Shown here: piece after piece, positions 46,981 through 56,583 of the stretch
Position numbering within the stretch: the first letter of the stretch is position 1
Layout: the number at the start of each line of letters is the position of its first letter
Source: Azospira sp. I13
Lineage (GTDB): Bacteria; Pseudomonadota; Gammaproteobacteria; Burkholderiales; Rhodocyclaceae
Direction of reading: 5' to 3'
Length of the DNA: 64,000 nucleotides
NCBI RefSeq assembly: GCF_003112695.1
Contig: NZ_BFBP01000007.1
Span: forward strand, 62,001-126,000
Position numbers and translations under genes: made by a program
Notes under the pieces: generated by a model
Seen by the model: the letters and a program-made list of their open reading frames with translations, nothing else
Told to the model about the DNA's origin: nothing
Database searches by the model: none

Positions 46981-47018
46981 AAAAAAATGCCAGCCTTCAA
47001 TCGGCTGGCATTTTTTTG
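46981..47018. terminator. Strong Rho-independent terminator after the PsiF-like gene
   Basis: AAAAAAATGCCAGCC and GGCTGGCATTTTTTT form a long stem. It closes the psiF-like gene on the minus strand and insulates the kinase cluster downstream. Confidence 0.92.
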
Positions 47019-47036
47019 GCAAAGTCTGGCGAAGAC

Positions 47037-47351
47037 TTACTGGGCTGCCTTGGTGTCAGCTTCGCACTTCTTGATGAAGCTGCCCTTGGCGGCACCGGCC
47101 AGCTTTTTCTCTGCGGCCTTGGCCTGGCATTCGGCATTAGGAGCCGCGGGGGCTTCCGCCGTCTTGCCGGAAAGACAGGACTTCATGAAAGCTTTGCGCT
47201 CGTCGCCCTTGAGGCTCTTGTCGGCGGCCTCCTTGTTGCAGGACTTCATGCGCTCCTGCTGAGCGGTGGGCTGCTTGCCCTCGGCGGCGGAGGCGGGCAG
47301 GCTCAGGCCGACACAAGCCAGGGAAATGAGGGCTACCAGGATTTTCTGCAT
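47037..47351 (-). CDS. PsiF-like secreted repeat protein
   Basis: The product has 104 residues: a signal peptide ending SLPASAA, then two repeats of the PsiF pattern (ERMKSCNKEAADKSLKGDER with FMKSCLSG, and ECQAKAAEKKLAGAAKGSF with IKKCEAD), each with two cysteines. PsiF is known as phosphate-starvation inducible in E. coli, but its function is not known. It is followed by a strong terminator and stands alone. Confidence 0.85.
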   Translation of the reverse strand: MQKILVALISLACVGLSLPASAAEGKQPTAQQERMKSCNKEAADKSLKGDERKAFMKSCLSGKTAEAPAAPNAECQAKAAEKKLAGAAKGSFIKKCEADTKAAQ

Positions 47352-47410
47352 AGGGAGTCTCCGTCAGGTTGAATACGGAATGCCACTATGGGGGCGGCCC
47401 CGGTGGGGCG

Positions 47411-48346
47411 TCAAGCGTCGTCGTCGAGCAACAGTTTCTGTTGCCGGGTGATGAATTCCTGCATGTTGTCGATGCCCCGCAGCTGCAGGATGGAGTTGCG
47501 CACGGCGGCCTCCAGCAGCACGGCCAGGTTGCGGCCGGCGGCCACGGGCACCACCACCTTGCGGATGGGCACACCGAGCAGCTCCTGGGTCTGGGCATCG
47601 AGGGGCAAACGGGGCGCATCGACACCGGCCAGGGGCTTTTGCAGGTGCACGATGAGCTTGAGCTTCATTTTCCGCCGGGAGGCGGTTTCGCCGAAGATGG
47701 TACGAATGTTGAGCAGCCCCAGGCCCCGCACTTCCAGGTAGTCGCGCAACATGCCAGGGCAGCGCCCCTCGATGGTGGTAGGGGCGATGCGGGCCAGTTC
47801 CACCACGTCGTCAGCCACCAGGCCATGGCCCCGGGAAATCAGCTCCAGGGCGAGTTCGGATTTGCCAACACCGGAATCCCCGGTGATCAGGACGCCCATG
47901 CCCAGCACGTCCATGAAGACGCCGTGTACCGACACGGTGTCGGCCAGGCGGCGGGAAAGGTAGATGCGCAGCAGGTCGATGACGGCCGAACACGGCTTGG
48001 CGGTGGTGAACAGCGGCGTGCCGGTGGCCTCGCAGGCTTCCAGCACAGCCGGCAGGGGGGTCAGCCCCTCAGCGACGATCACGGCCGGAGGTTGGGCCGC
48101 GAAGATGTCGTTCATCTGGGTCTTCAGCTTTTCCTGGGAGACCCGGCTGAGCCATTGGTGCTCGGCGCTGCCGATGACCTGAAGACGTTCGGGGTGAATG
48201 ATGTTGAGGTGGCCGACCACATCGGCGCCATAGTTGCCGCGCTCGCGAATCTCGATGGAACGCTCGGCACCCTGGGCGGCAACCCAGGTCAGGGACAGTT
48301 TGTCCTGGTGGTCCTCAAACAGCTGGGTGATGGAGATTTGCCGCAT
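47411..48346 (-). CDS. hprK: HPr kinase/phosphorylase
   Basis: The product has 311 residues from the ATG at 48,346. The N-terminal domain is followed by the catalytic domain with P-loop GDSGVGKS and the HprK signature EVRGLGLLNIRTIFG. It phosphorylates and dephosphorylates HPr at the regulatory serine. In betaproteobacteria it belongs to an incomplete PTS used for regulation. Its start lies 32 bases inside ptsN. Confidence 0.94.
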   Translation of the reverse strand: MRQISITQLFEDHQDKLSLTWVAAQGAERSIEIRERGNYGADVVGHLNIIHPERLQVIGSAEHQWLSRVSQEKLKTQMNDIFAAQPPAVIVAEGLTPLPAVLEACEATGTPLFTTAKPCSAVIDLLRIYLSRRLADTVSVHGVFMDVLGMGVLITGDSGVGKSELALELISRGHGLVADDVVELARIAPTTIEGRCPGMLRDYLEVRGLGLLNIRTIFGETASRRKMKLKLIVHLQKPLAGVDAPRLPLDAQTQELLGVPIRKVVVPVAAGRNLAVLLEAAVRNSILQLRGIDNMQEFITRQQKLLLDDDA

Positions 48347-48800
48347 GGTTCCCCCAATCGGTGAACAGGCGGTGAGCGTCGTCGGTACTCTCGCAGGCGC
48401 CCAAAGCCTCGCGGAAGGCCCGGTCGGAGAAACGCTGGGCCAGTTCGGAAAGAATCTGTAGATGCTGCTCGGTGGCCTGCTCCGGCACCAGCAGGACAAA
48501 CATCAACCCGACAGGCTTGCCATCGGGCGAGTCGAAAGGTACGGGAGCGGCCAGGCGCAGGAAAGCGCCGGCGGCATCCTTCAGCCCCTTGATGCGGCCA
48601 TGGGGAATGGCCACACCCTGACCCAGGCCGGTGGAACCCAGCTTCTCCCGGGCAAACAGGCTGTCGAAAACCGTGGCCCGGGCAATGCCCAGATGATTCT
48701 CGAAGAGCAGGCCGGCCTGCTCGAATGCCCGCTTTTTGCTGCTGGCATCAAGGCCCAACACGATATGGGCGGGAGGCAGAAGTTTGGCGATGAGATCCAT
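48315..48800 (-). CDS. ptsN: PTS IIA-like nitrogen regulatory protein (EIIANtr)
   Basis: The product has 161 residues with the EIIA type 2 fold. The phospho-accepting His is in GVAIPHGRI (about residue 66). It regulates nitrogen and potassium metabolism rather than sugar transport. It sits in the conserved rpoN-hpf-ptsN-hprK order and overlaps hprK. Confidence 0.95.
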   Translation of the reverse strand: MDLIAKLLPPAHIVLGLDASSKKRAFEQAGLLFENHLGIARATVFDSLFAREKLGSTGLGQGVAIPHGRIKGLKDAAGAFLRLAAPVPFDSPDGKPVGLMFVLLVPEQATEQHLQILSELAQRFSDRAFREALGACESTDDAHRLFTDWGNHAANLHHPAV

Positions 48801-48975
48801 GGGGCAATGACCTTCCCCGATGCAGCGGGATGGTGACTGAATACCAGTGCCGGTGGGCGACAGGCGTTCAGGCAGGGGAATTCAGGCAGGATGGCGAAAG
48901 AAAAGTGGCGGGATCATAACGGAAATCGACCCCGCCGCCTATGACTTTCATCCGACTCAAAAGAGGGGGTTCGGA

Positions 48976-49296
48976 TTACTCGCTGACGTGGTTCTTGATG
49001 GTGTCGTGGTGGTGGTCCTGGGCCTTCTGCTTGTACTTCTGCACCTGACGATCCAGCTTGTCGATCAGGCTGTCCACAGCGGCGTACAGGTCGTTGTCTT
49101 CAGCGTCCACGTGGATGTCCTTGCCCGGCACGCGCACGGTAACTTCGGCCTTCTGCTTCAGCTTCTCCACGGTGAGGATGACGTTGACGTCGATAACGCT
49201 GTCGAAATGGCGCGTCACACGCTCCAGCTTGCTCGTAACGTAGTCGCGGATCGCCGGGGTGACTTCCAGATGGTGGCCGGTGATGTGCAGGTTCAT
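48976..49296 (-). CDS. hpf: Ribosome hibernation promoting factor (short form)
   Basis: The product has 106 residues, one betaalphabetabetabetaalpha domain (MNLHITGHHLEVTPAIRDYV, then VDAEDNDLYAAVDSLIDKLD). It binds the 30S subunit in stationary phase and promotes 100S dimers. The His-rich tail is short, so this is the short HPF type. It lies between rpoN and ptsN, its usual place. Confidence 0.94.
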   Translation of the reverse strand: MNLHITGHHLEVTPAIRDYVTSKLERVTRHFDSVIDVNVILTVEKLKQKAEVTVRVPGKDIHVDAEDNDLYAAVDSLIDKLDRQVQKYKQKAQDHHHDTIKNHVSE

Positions 49297-49310
49297 GGCT
49301 CGCTCCTTTT

Positions 49311-50789
49311 TTAGATGGACTTGCGTAGGTTGGCTGGCGGGATATTGAGCGCTTCTCTGTATTTTGCAATGGTTCGACGCGCCACAACAATGCCCTGCTG
49401 GCCGAGAATTTCGGAAATCTGACTGTCCGAAAGAGGTTTTTTGGCGTCTTCGGCAGCCACCAGCTGCTTGATCAGGGCCCGGATGGCGGTGGCCGAACAG
49501 GCTCCGCCGGTATCCGTGGCCACATGACTGCCGAAGAAATACTTCAGTTCGAAAATACCCCGGGGCGTGGCCATGTATTTCTGGGTGGTCACGCGGGAGA
49601 CCGTGGATTCATGCAGGCCCAGGGTTTCGGCGATTTCCCGCAGCACCAGGGGGCGCATGGCGACTTCGCCGTGTTCGAAGAACTGGCGCTGGCGATCCAG
49701 GATGGCCTGGGAAACCCGCAGGATGGTATCGAAACGCTGCTGCACGTTCTTGATCAGCCAGCGGGCTTCCTGCAGCTGGCCGGAGAGGCTGGAGCCGCGC
49801 TGCTTGGAAAGAATCTCGGCATAGAGCCGGTTGATGCGCAGGCGGGGATAGGCGTCCGGGTTGATGCTGGCGGTCCACTGGTTGCGAATCTTCTTCACCA
49901 CCACGTCCGGGGTGATGTAGCGGGCATCCAGGGGGGCATATTGGGCGCCAGGGCGGGGATTAAGGCTGCGCACCAGGTTGGTGACGGCCCGCAGGCGTTC
50001 GTCGTCGCAACCCAGCAGCTTCTTCAGCTTGGCAAAATCCCGGCCGGCCAGCAGTTCCAGGTGTTGACGCACCAGGGTCAGGGCCTGGTTACGAATTTCG
50101 TCGACCGGCAGGGCGGCCAGTTGCAGGGCCAGGCATTCTCCGGGAGTACGGGCGCCGACCCCGGTGGGGTCGAAGTTCTGCAGGTGGCGCAGGGCAATCT
50201 GCAGGTCATCCAGTTCGATTTCCAGTTCTTCCGGCAGGGCTTCCTGCAACTCTTCCAGGGACTGGGTCAGGTAGCCGTCCTCGTCCAGGGCTTCGATGAG
50301 GAAGCTGACCAGCTGGCGGTCCCGCTCGGACAACTGGATGAGGCCCAGCTGCCAGTTCAGGTGTTCCCGCAGGGAAGTGGTGGCGGCCTGGACTTCCTGG
50401 AAGTCGGAATCCTCTTCCTCGTCCCGGGAGGCGGAAGGGTAGCTGCCCTCGGCAAACCAGCCTTCGTCATCGCCGAGGTTGTCACGGATTTCGTCCCGGG
50501 GTTCCTCGCGGCCGTCTTCCCGCACATCGCCGTGCTCCGCCCCATCGCCCTCCTGGCCATGCTCGGCCGGCCCCTCGCTGCTGCCGCTGGCGTATTCGCC
50601 TTCACTGCCTGAGGGCGCGCTACCGGCATAGTCCTCGTCCTCCCGCTCCAGCAGGGGATTTTCCAGCAGGTACTTCTCCAGCTCCTGCTCCAGTTCGAGC
50701 GTCGACAACTGCAACAGCCGGATCGACTGCTGCAACTGCGGCGTCAGGGCCAGGTGCTGCGAGAGTTTAAGTTGGAGGGTTGGTTTCAT
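49311..50789 (-). CDS. rpoN: RNA polymerase sigma-54 factor
   Basis: The product has 492 residues. Region I is glutamine- and leucine-rich (LKLSQHLALTPQLQQSIRLL) and is followed by an acidic region II. The core-binding and HTH regions come next, and the RpoN box ARRTIAKYRE lies near residue 470, close to the end. It directs transcription of nitrogen, motility and other genes that need enhancer-binding proteins. It is followed by hpf after 14 bases. Confidence 0.96.
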   Translation of the reverse strand: MKPTLQLKLSQHLALTPQLQQSIRLLQLSTLELEQELEKYLLENPLLEREDEDYAGSAPSGSEGEYASGSSEGPAEHGQEGDGAEHGDVREDGREEPRDEIRDNLGDDEGWFAEGSYPSASRDEEEDSDFQEVQAATTSLREHLNWQLGLIQLSERDRQLVSFLIEALDEDGYLTQSLEELQEALPEELEIELDDLQIALRHLQNFDPTGVGARTPGECLALQLAALPVDEIRNQALTLVRQHLELLAGRDFAKLKKLLGCDDERLRAVTNLVRSLNPRPGAQYAPLDARYITPDVVVKKIRNQWTASINPDAYPRLRINRLYAEILSKQRGSSLSGQLQEARWLIKNVQQRFDTILRVSQAILDRQRQFFEHGEVAMRPLVLREIAETLGLHESTVSRVTTQKYMATPRGIFELKYFFGSHVATDTGGACSATAIRALIKQLVAAEDAKKPLSDSQISEILGQQGIVVARRTIAKYREALNIPPANLRKSI

Positions 50790-50855
50790 GAGCCTGGGGC
50801 CGTAGTGGCCGACGGCGGAGAGCGGGTTACGGAATCGACGTGGCGCCGTGTATTT

Positions 50856-51602
50856 TCAGAGGCGGAAACTCTCGCCCAGATACACTTTTCTGACGTCTTC
50901 ATTATAAACGATCTCATCTGGGCGGCCAGACGCCAGCACCGTGCCTTCGTTGATGATGTAGGCCCGGTCGCAGATACCCAGGGTTTCCCGTACGTTGTGG
51001 TCGGTAATCAGCACGCCGATGCTGCGATCCTTGAGGAAGCGGATGATCTTCTGGATTTCCAGCACGGCGATGGGATCAACCCCGGCGAACGGCTCGTCCA
51101 GCAGGATGAAGCGGGGCGAGGTGGCCAGGGCCCGGGCGATTTCCACCCGGCGACGTTCGCCGCCGGACAGGGCGGCTGCGCTGGCATGGCGGATGTGGCC
51201 GATGTGCAGCTCTTCCAGCAATTCCTCAAGGCGCCGCTGGGTTTCCTCGGCGGGGAGCTTCTGCAACTCGAGCACGGCACGGATGTTCTCTTCCACATTG
51301 AGCTTGCGGAAGACGGAGGCCTCCTGGGGCAGATAGGAAATGCCCAGGCGAGCCCGCTTGTGGATGGGGTAGTGGGTGACGTTCTGGTCCTGCAACCAGA
51401 TTTCGCCGCCATCGGAGGGTACCAGGCCGACGATCATGTAGAAGCAGGTCGTCTTGCCCGCACCGTTGGGGCCCAGCAGGCCCACCACTTCGCCACTGCC
51501 CACATCGAAGGACACGTCATGCACCACCGTGCGCGACTTGTAGCGCTTTTTCAGGTTGTGGGCAGACAGCTTGGCAGTGAGATCGGGAATCTGTTCGGAC
51601 AT
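50856..51602 (-). CDS. lptB: LPS export ABC transporter ATP-binding protein
   Basis: The product has 248 residues from the ATG at 51,602. Walker A GPNGAGKT, the Q-loop in [13 protein letters not shown], the signature LSGGERRR and Walker [13 protein letters not shown] are all present. It powers extraction of lipopolysaccharide by LptFGC. Here it heads the rpoN cluster as usual, but lptA and lptC are not directly upstream. The next gene is recX. Confidence 0.95.
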   Translation of the reverse strand: MSEQIPDLTAKLSAHNLKKRYKSRTVVHDVSFDVGSGEVVGLLGPNGAGKTTCFYMIVGLVPSDGGEIWLQDQNVTHYPIHKRARLGISYLPQEASVFRKLNVEENIRAVLELQKLPAEETQRRLEELLEELHIGHIRHASAAALSGGERRRVEIARALATSPRFILLDEPFAGVDPIAVLEIQKIIRFLKDRSIGVLITDHNVRETLGICDRAYIINEGTVLASGRPDEIVYNEDVRKVYLGESFRL

Positions 51603-51707
51603 GGGATAACGGAAAGGCAATCGGAAGGTGGCGACAAGCAAGGGCTGGTGCCCGGCTGATGTCTGACGTCTATGCGCCTATTGTGCCAGAGCGGCGGGGT
51701 CAGGCCC

Positions 51708-52160
51708 CTAGAATGCGCCCTCGTCTTCATCCGCACCGCCCTTCAGGACCTGGCGGATGGTGGCGCTGGAGAAACCCCGGCCGGCCAGGAAGCGCGTCTG
51801 ACGCGCTCGTTCCGGCAGATCAACGGGCAATTGGTCGAATTTCTTCTGCCAGACCTGACGCGCCCGCTCCAATTCGCTTGCGGTCTCGGCCAGGGCGGCT
51901 TCAGCAGTATCGCTGGCCACTCCGGCCTGACGCAATTCCTGGGCCAGACGGGCATTGCCATAGCGACGGGAACGGAAGGCGACGCGCTCGGCGGCGTACC
52001 GGGCATCGGAAAGCTGGCGGCGGGCCGCCAGATCATCCAGCAGGGCCACCAGCTCTTCTTCGCTTTCGGCGTGGGCCGCCAGCTTGCGCGCCAGTTCGGC
52101 GCGACTGTGCTCACGCCGCGCCAGCAGCCCCAGGGCCCGCTGGCGCAGGGTCAGGCTCAT
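51708..52160 (-). CDS. recX: RecA regulator RecX
   Basis: The product has 150 residues, made of three-helix repeats ([55 protein letters not shown]). RecX blocks growth of RecA filaments. Its start overlaps the recA stop as ATGA, giving co-translation. Confidence 0.93.
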   Translation of the reverse strand: MSLTLRQRALGLLARREHSRAELARKLAAHAESEEELVALLDDLAARRQLSDARYAAERVAFRSRRYGNARLAQELRQAGVASDTAEAALAETASELERARQVWQKKFDQLPVDLPERARQTRFLAGRGFSSATIRQVLKGGADEDEGAF

Positions 52161-53176
52161 TCAGCGGCGACAGGGGCAGCCGGATTGGCCACGCCCAGGA
52201 TTTCCCGGACCTTGCCTTCGACTTCCTGGGCCACGGCCGGGTTGGCCTTGAGGAATTCCCGGGCGTTGTCCTTGCCCTGGCCGATCTTCTCGCCCTTGTA
52301 GGAATACCAAGCACCAGACTTCTCGATCAGCTTGTGGGCGACGCCCAGCTCGATGATCTCGCCCTCACGGGAAATGCCTTCGCCGTAGAGGATGTCGAAG
52401 AGGGCCTCGCGGAAGGGCGGCGACACCTTGTTCTTCACCACCTTGACGCGGGTTTCGTTGCCGATCACCTCGTCACCCTTCTTGATGCCGCCGATGCGGC
52501 GGATGTCCAGACGCACGGAAGCGTAGAACTTCAGGGCATTGCCGCCGGTGGTGGTCTCGGGGGAACCGAACATCACCCCGATCTTCATGCGGATCTGGTT
52601 GATGAAGATGACCAGGGTATTGGTCTTCTTGATATTGGCAGTGAGCTTGCGCAGGGCCTGGCTCATCAGGCGGGCGTGCAGGCCCACCATCTGGTCGCCC
52701 ATCTCGCCTTCGATTTCCGCCTTGGGCGTGAGGGCCGCCACGGAGTCGATGACGATCACATCCACACCGCCGGAACGCACCAGCATGTCGGCGATTTCCA
52801 GGGCCTGTTCGCCGGTATCCGGCTGGGAGATGAGCAGGTCGCCAATATTGACGCCCAGCTTCTGGGCATACTGGGGGTCCAGCGCGTGTTCCGCGTCAAT
52901 GAAAGCGGCGGTGCCGCCCAGCTTCTGCATCTCGGCCACCACCTGGAGGGTCAGGGTGGTCTTGCCGGAGGATTCCGGACCGTAGATTTCCACCACCCGG
53001 CCCCGGGGCAGGCCGCCAATGCCGAGGGCCACATCCAGGCCCAGGGAACCGGTGGAAACCACATCAATACCCTTGTCCACTTCGGTCTCGCCCATCTTCA
53101 TGATGGAGCCCTTGCCGAACTGCTTTTCGATCTGTGCCAGCGCGGCAGCGAGTGCCTTGGCCTTGTTGTCGTCCAT
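52157..53176 (-). CDS. recA: Recombinase RecA
   Basis: The product has 339 residues. Walker A GPESSGKT and Walker B in [12 protein letters not shown] are present, and the L2 region and acidic C-terminus are complete. It catalyses strand exchange and triggers LexA cleavage. A -10-like CATAAT lies in the 5' region, but I see no LexA box of the CTGT-N8-ACAG type before it. Confidence 0.97.
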   Translation of the reverse strand: MDDNKAKALAAALAQIEKQFGKGSIMKMGETEVDKGIDVVSTGSLGLDVALGIGGLPRGRVVEIYGPESSGKTTLTLQVVAEMQKLGGTAAFIDAEHALDPQYAQKLGVNIGDLLISQPDTGEQALEIADMLVRSGGVDVIVIDSVAALTPKAEIEGEMGDQMVGLHARLMSQALRKLTANIKKTNTLVIFINQIRMKIGVMFGSPETTTGGNALKFYASVRLDIRRIGGIKKGDEVIGNETRVKVVKNKVSPPFREALFDILYGEGISREGEIIELGVAHKLIEKSGAWYSYKGEKIGQGKDNAREFLKANPAVAQEVEGKVREILGVANPAAPVAAE

Positions 53177-53298
53177 GACTGAATTCCCTTAAAACAAGCG
53201 CCCGATTATGGCACAAACCGCCCGGGCGCAACCAAGCCTGCCCCTGGCCCCGGCCCGGCGGGAGAAAGGAATGGAATATCCCCGGGAAACAGGCGAAA

Positions 53299-55419
53299 AT
53301 GCCGCCGATTATGCTGAAGAAATTTCTCGCGGCCGGCGCCCCTGATCCCCTCTCCCGCTTCGGCCGGCAGCCCCTGGGCTTGCGGCTGCTGCTGACCTTC
53401 CTCACCTACCTTGCGGCCGCCCGCCTCACCTCCGCCATCGGCACCACCGGCTTCGGCCTGCTGGTGCCCTTCTGGCCGCCGGCCGGCATCGCCCTGGCCG
53501 CCATGCTGCTGGGCGGCCGCCAACTGTGGCCGGCCGTCCTCCTGGCCACCCTGGCCAGTGCCCTGCTTTCTGGCTTTTCCTTCGCCGCCGGCCTTTGCAT
53601 GGGGCTGGGCAACGCCCTGGGCGCCTGGGCCGCCTGCCACCTGCTGCGCAAGCTCCTGGCGTTTTCCCCCACCCTGGACCGCCCCCGGGATGTGATGCAC
53701 CTCTGTTTCAGCGCCCCGGCCCTCAGCGGCGCCCTCAGTGCCTTGGTGGGCATGGTCACCCTCTACGCCTCGGGCCAGGTGGCCGCTAGTGAGCTGGCCA
53801 CCGCCTGGCGCAGCTGGTGGGTCGGCGACATCGCCGGCGCCCAGCTCATGGCCCCTTTCATCCTGGCCTGGCTGCAGCCCCGGGAAGCTTTCGGTCGCAA
53901 CGGCTGGCGCGACTACCTGGCCTTGGCCGCGGTGCTGCTGCTGACCATCGCCAGCCTTGACCTGTACACCCCGGAACAGCCGGAAGTCTTTACCTACAGC
54001 CGTCTGTTGCTGCTGCTGGCCCTGATCTGGCTGGCCTTCAACTGCGACCTGCGTCTGGTGACCCTGGCCCTGGTGGGTATCGCCCTGATCGCTGCCTTTT
54101 TCGCAGCCGCCCGGCGCGGCCCCTTCAGCGACCTCAACCTGACGGACATCCAGATCCGCCTGCAGATCCTCATTGCCGCCATCAGCACCATGACCCTCGC
54201 CCTGGCCGCCGCCAACCGGCAACGGCGAACGGCGGAGGAAGACCTCTCCCGGGTTGTTTCGCAACTCGACGAGGTGCTGGATTCCCTCGACGACGTGGTG
54301 TGGACCCTGGACCCGGCCAGTGGCCGCTATACCTACCTGAGCGGTGCCATCGGCCGTCTCTTTCGCCGCCCCATCCAGGATTTCTACGACGACCCCGAAC
54401 TCTGGCTACGGCAAGTCGTCGAGGAAGACCGGCCCACCACCCTGGCAGCCTTCCGGCAGGTGTTCGAGCATGAGGTGGAACACAGCTTCCGCATCACTGA
54501 CGGCAACGGCCAAATTCGCTGGATGCGGGCCCGGGGCCGCCCCGTGCGGGACGGTGAAGGCCGCCTGCTGCGTATCGATGGCATCACCCAGGACATCACC
54601 TCCCTGCACCAGGCAACCAGCCAACTGGCCGCCAGCGAGGAACGCCTGCGGCGGGCCCTGGGGGCTTCCGAGGTAGGCGTCTGGGACTGGGAAGTGGCGG
54701 CCGGGGCCCTGAATTTCGTCCTCGCCGTGCCTGCCGGCCAGCAATACGGCCTGGAGGAGCATTGCCTCAGCCTGGCCGAATGGGAAGCCAGCCTGCACCA
54801 GGAAGACCGGGAGCGGGCCTTGAAGGCCCTCACCGATTGCCGGGAAGGCCGCAGCCCCCGCTTTCATTGCGAATACCGCATGCGCACCCGCCAGGGTCAC
54901 TGGCGCTGGTACCGCGGCGAAGGCCAGGTCGTGGAAAGCGACGCCGCAGGGCGTGCCCTACGCCTCGCCGGTACCTTCCGCGACATCCATGAGCGCAGGC
55001 AGGTGGAAGGCGAGCTGGAAAAGCTCTCCATGGCGGTGGAACAGAATCCCTCGGTGGTCTTCATCACCGACGACCAAGGGCAGTTCGAGTACTGCAACCA
55101 GGCCTTCAGCGAAGTCACCGGCTACGCCCTGGAAGACATCCTCGGCCAGACCCCCCGGCTGCTCAAGTCCGGCCTCAACGAGCGGGCTACCTACAGCGAG
55201 CTGTGGCGCACCATCTGCGCCGGCCAGACCTGGCGCGGCCGCCTGCTCAACCGGCGGCGGGACGGCAGCATCTACGTCTGCCTGCAGACCATCGCACCGA
55301 TCCGCGATGGCAACGGCCGTACCACCCATTTCGTCAGCATCAGCCAGGATCTCTCGGAGCTACAGGAAGCCCCGGGGCTCTGGTCACCCCGGCGCAGCCC
55401 CCTCAATCCGCCGCCCTGA
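53299..55419 (+). CDS. MASE1-PAS-PAS-PAS sensor protein without an output domain
   Basis: The product has 706 residues (a start at 53,311 is also possible). About eight to nine membrane segments (25-305) form a MASE1 sensor (LVPFWPPAGIALAAMLLGGR). Three PAS/PAC units follow, about 316-435, 440-560 and 570-690, the last with the typical FVSISQDLSELQ end. After this the chain stops in a Pro/Arg-rich tail with no histidine kinase, GGDEF or EAL. Usually such a sensor continues into an output domain. It is therefore either truncated or acts through a partner. Confidence 0.85.
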   Translation: MPPIMLKKFLAAGAPDPLSRFGRQPLGLRLLLTFLTYLAAARLTSAIGTTGFGLLVPFWPPAGIALAAMLLGGRQLWPAVLLATLASALLSGFSFAAGLCMGLGNALGAWAACHLLRKLLAFSPTLDRPRDVMHLCFSAPALSGALSALVGMVTLYASGQVAASELATAWRSWWVGDIAGAQLMAPFILAWLQPREAFGRNGWRDYLALAAVLLLTIASLDLYTPEQPEVFTYSRLLLLLALIWLAFNCDLRLVTLALVGIALIAAFFAAARRGPFSDLNLTDIQIRLQILIAAISTMTLALAAANRQRRTAEEDLSRVVSQLDEVLDSLDDVVWTLDPASGRYTYLSGAIGRLFRRPIQDFYDDPELWLRQVVEEDRPTTLAAFRQVFEHEVEHSFRITDGNGQIRWMRARGRPVRDGEGRLLRIDGITQDITSLHQATSQLAASEERLRRALGASEVGVWDWEVAAGALNFVLAVPAGQQYGLEEHCLSLAEWEASLHQEDRERALKALTDCREGRSPRFHCEYRMRTRQGHWRWYRGEGQVVESDAAGRALRLAGTFRDIHERRQVEGELEKLSMAVEQNPSVVFITDDQGQFEYCNQAFSEVTGYALEDILGQTPRLLKSGLNERATYSELWRTICAGQTWRGRLLNRRRDGSIYVCLQTIAPIRDGNGRTTHFVSISQDLSELQEAPGLWSPRRSPLNPPP

Positions 55420-55471
55420 TTTCTCCTCTGCCACTCCCTGCCGCCCCCGGAGCCGGCACCGGTAAACGGCA

Positions 55472-55496
55472 AAGGCCGCCCCACAGGCGGCCTTGC
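55472..55496. terminator. Hairpin between convergent genes, weak terminator
   Basis: AAGGCCGCC and GGCGGCCTT pair around CCACA, but only short T runs flank it. Confidence 0.55.
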
Positions 55497-55528
55497 TAGT
55501 AATAGGCAAGCGGACAGGCGACAGCAGC

Positions 55529-56014
55529 TTAGCTGGCGCTGGCCTCTCCCATCTGGGACTGCAGGTAGTTCTCCAGGCCCAGCAGTTCGATCAACTTCAG
55601 CTGCTGCTCCAGCCAGTGGGTGTGGTCTTCCTCGGTGTCATCCAGCATTTTCAGCAGCATGTCGCGGGTAACGTAATCTTTGTGGGTCTCGCAGACGGCC
55701 ATGGCGGCCCGCAGTTCCTTGACCACGGAAAGCTCCACGGCCAGGTCGCTCTTCAGCATCTCCAGCACGTTCTTGCCGATCTTCATCGACTTGGCCGGGG
55801 TCATGCCCGGGGTGCCTTCGAGGAAGAGGATGCGCTTGATCAGCCAGTCGGCATGTTCCGTCTCGTCCTGCATTTCGTGCCAGATGCGCTCGTTGAGCTT
55901 CTTCAGGCCCCAGTTTTCGTACATGCGGGCGTGGATGAAATACTGGTCCCGAGCCATCAGCTCCCCGGCCAGCAGATCGTTGAGCAGCTTGATGACTTCG
56001 CTATTGCCTTTCAT
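55529..56014 (-). CDS. bfr: Bacterioferritin-type ferritin lacking the heme methionine
   Basis: The product has 161 residues and aligns with E. coli Bfr without gaps to residue 94. The ferroxidase ligands Glu18, Glu51, His54 and Glu94 are kept, and a Glu/His pair sits at 128/131 after a one-residue insertion. Position 52, the axial heme Met in E. coli Bfr, is Thr here (DETEHAD). It should oxidise and store iron but may not bind heme in the usual way, unless the nearby Met48 or a second subunit helps. Confidence 0.92.
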   Translation of the reverse strand: MKGNSEVIKLLNDLLAGELMARDQYFIHARMYENWGLKKLNERIWHEMQDETEHADWLIKRILFLEGTPGMTPAKSMKIGKNVLEMLKSDLAVELSVVKELRAAMAVCETHKDYVTRDMLLKMLDDTEEDHTHWLEQQLKLIELLGLENYLQSQMGEASAS

Positions 56015-56067
56015 GGCGGGCTCCGGACAAAGAAATATAGGTTTCGATGGTAATCCAGCCGGCGGCT

Positions 56068-56583
56068 TCAGGCCAGCAAGGGTGTTGCGGCCCGAGCCAG
56101 GAGGACGGCCAGGGCATGGGCCACGGTGCGGGCCCGCACGGCTTCCCGGTCACCTTCGAAGTGGCAGGTTTCCACCAGGCGCCAACCCTCCGGCCCGGCC
56201 CAGGCAAAGCACACGGTGCCCACCGGCTTGGCCGGGCTGCCGCCGCTGGGCCCGGCAATACCGCTCACCGCAACCGCCCATTGGGCGCGGCTGCGGCCGA
56301 TGGTGCCTTCCACCATGGCGGCTGCCGTGGCTTCCGAAACAGCCCCTTCGCGGCGCAAGGTCTGGTGCGGCACGCCGAGCATCTCCTGCTTGGCGTCGTT
56401 GCTGTAGGTGACGAACCCCCGATCGAACCATTCGGAACTGCCGGCGATGGCGGTAACGCACTGGCCGATCCAGCCACCGGTGCAGGATTCCGCCGTGGCC
56501 AGACGCTCGCCCCGGGTCAACAGGGCCGCGCCCAGGCGGGCCGCCAGGGCCTCCAGCTCAGACTGCTGCGGCGCGGCGCTCAC
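56068..56583 (-). CDS. pncC: Nicotinamide-nucleotide amidohydrolase (CinA C-terminal domain)
   Basis: The product has 171 residues and has only the CinA C-terminal domain (RLATAESCTGGWIGQCVTAI, YSNDAKQEMLGV, AVSGIAGPSGGSPAKPVG). It deamidates NMN to nicotinate mononucleotide in the pyridine nucleotide salvage cycle. Its start overlaps the pgpA stop as ATGA. Confidence 0.93.
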   Translation of the reverse strand: MSAAPQQSELEALAARLGAALLTRGERLATAESCTGGWIGQCVTAIAGSSEWFDRGFVTYSNDAKQEMLGVPHQTLRREGAVSEATAAAMVEGTIGRSRAQWAVAVSGIAGPSGGSPAKPVGTVCFAWAGPEGWRLVETCHFEGDREAVRARTVAHALAVLLARAATPLLA

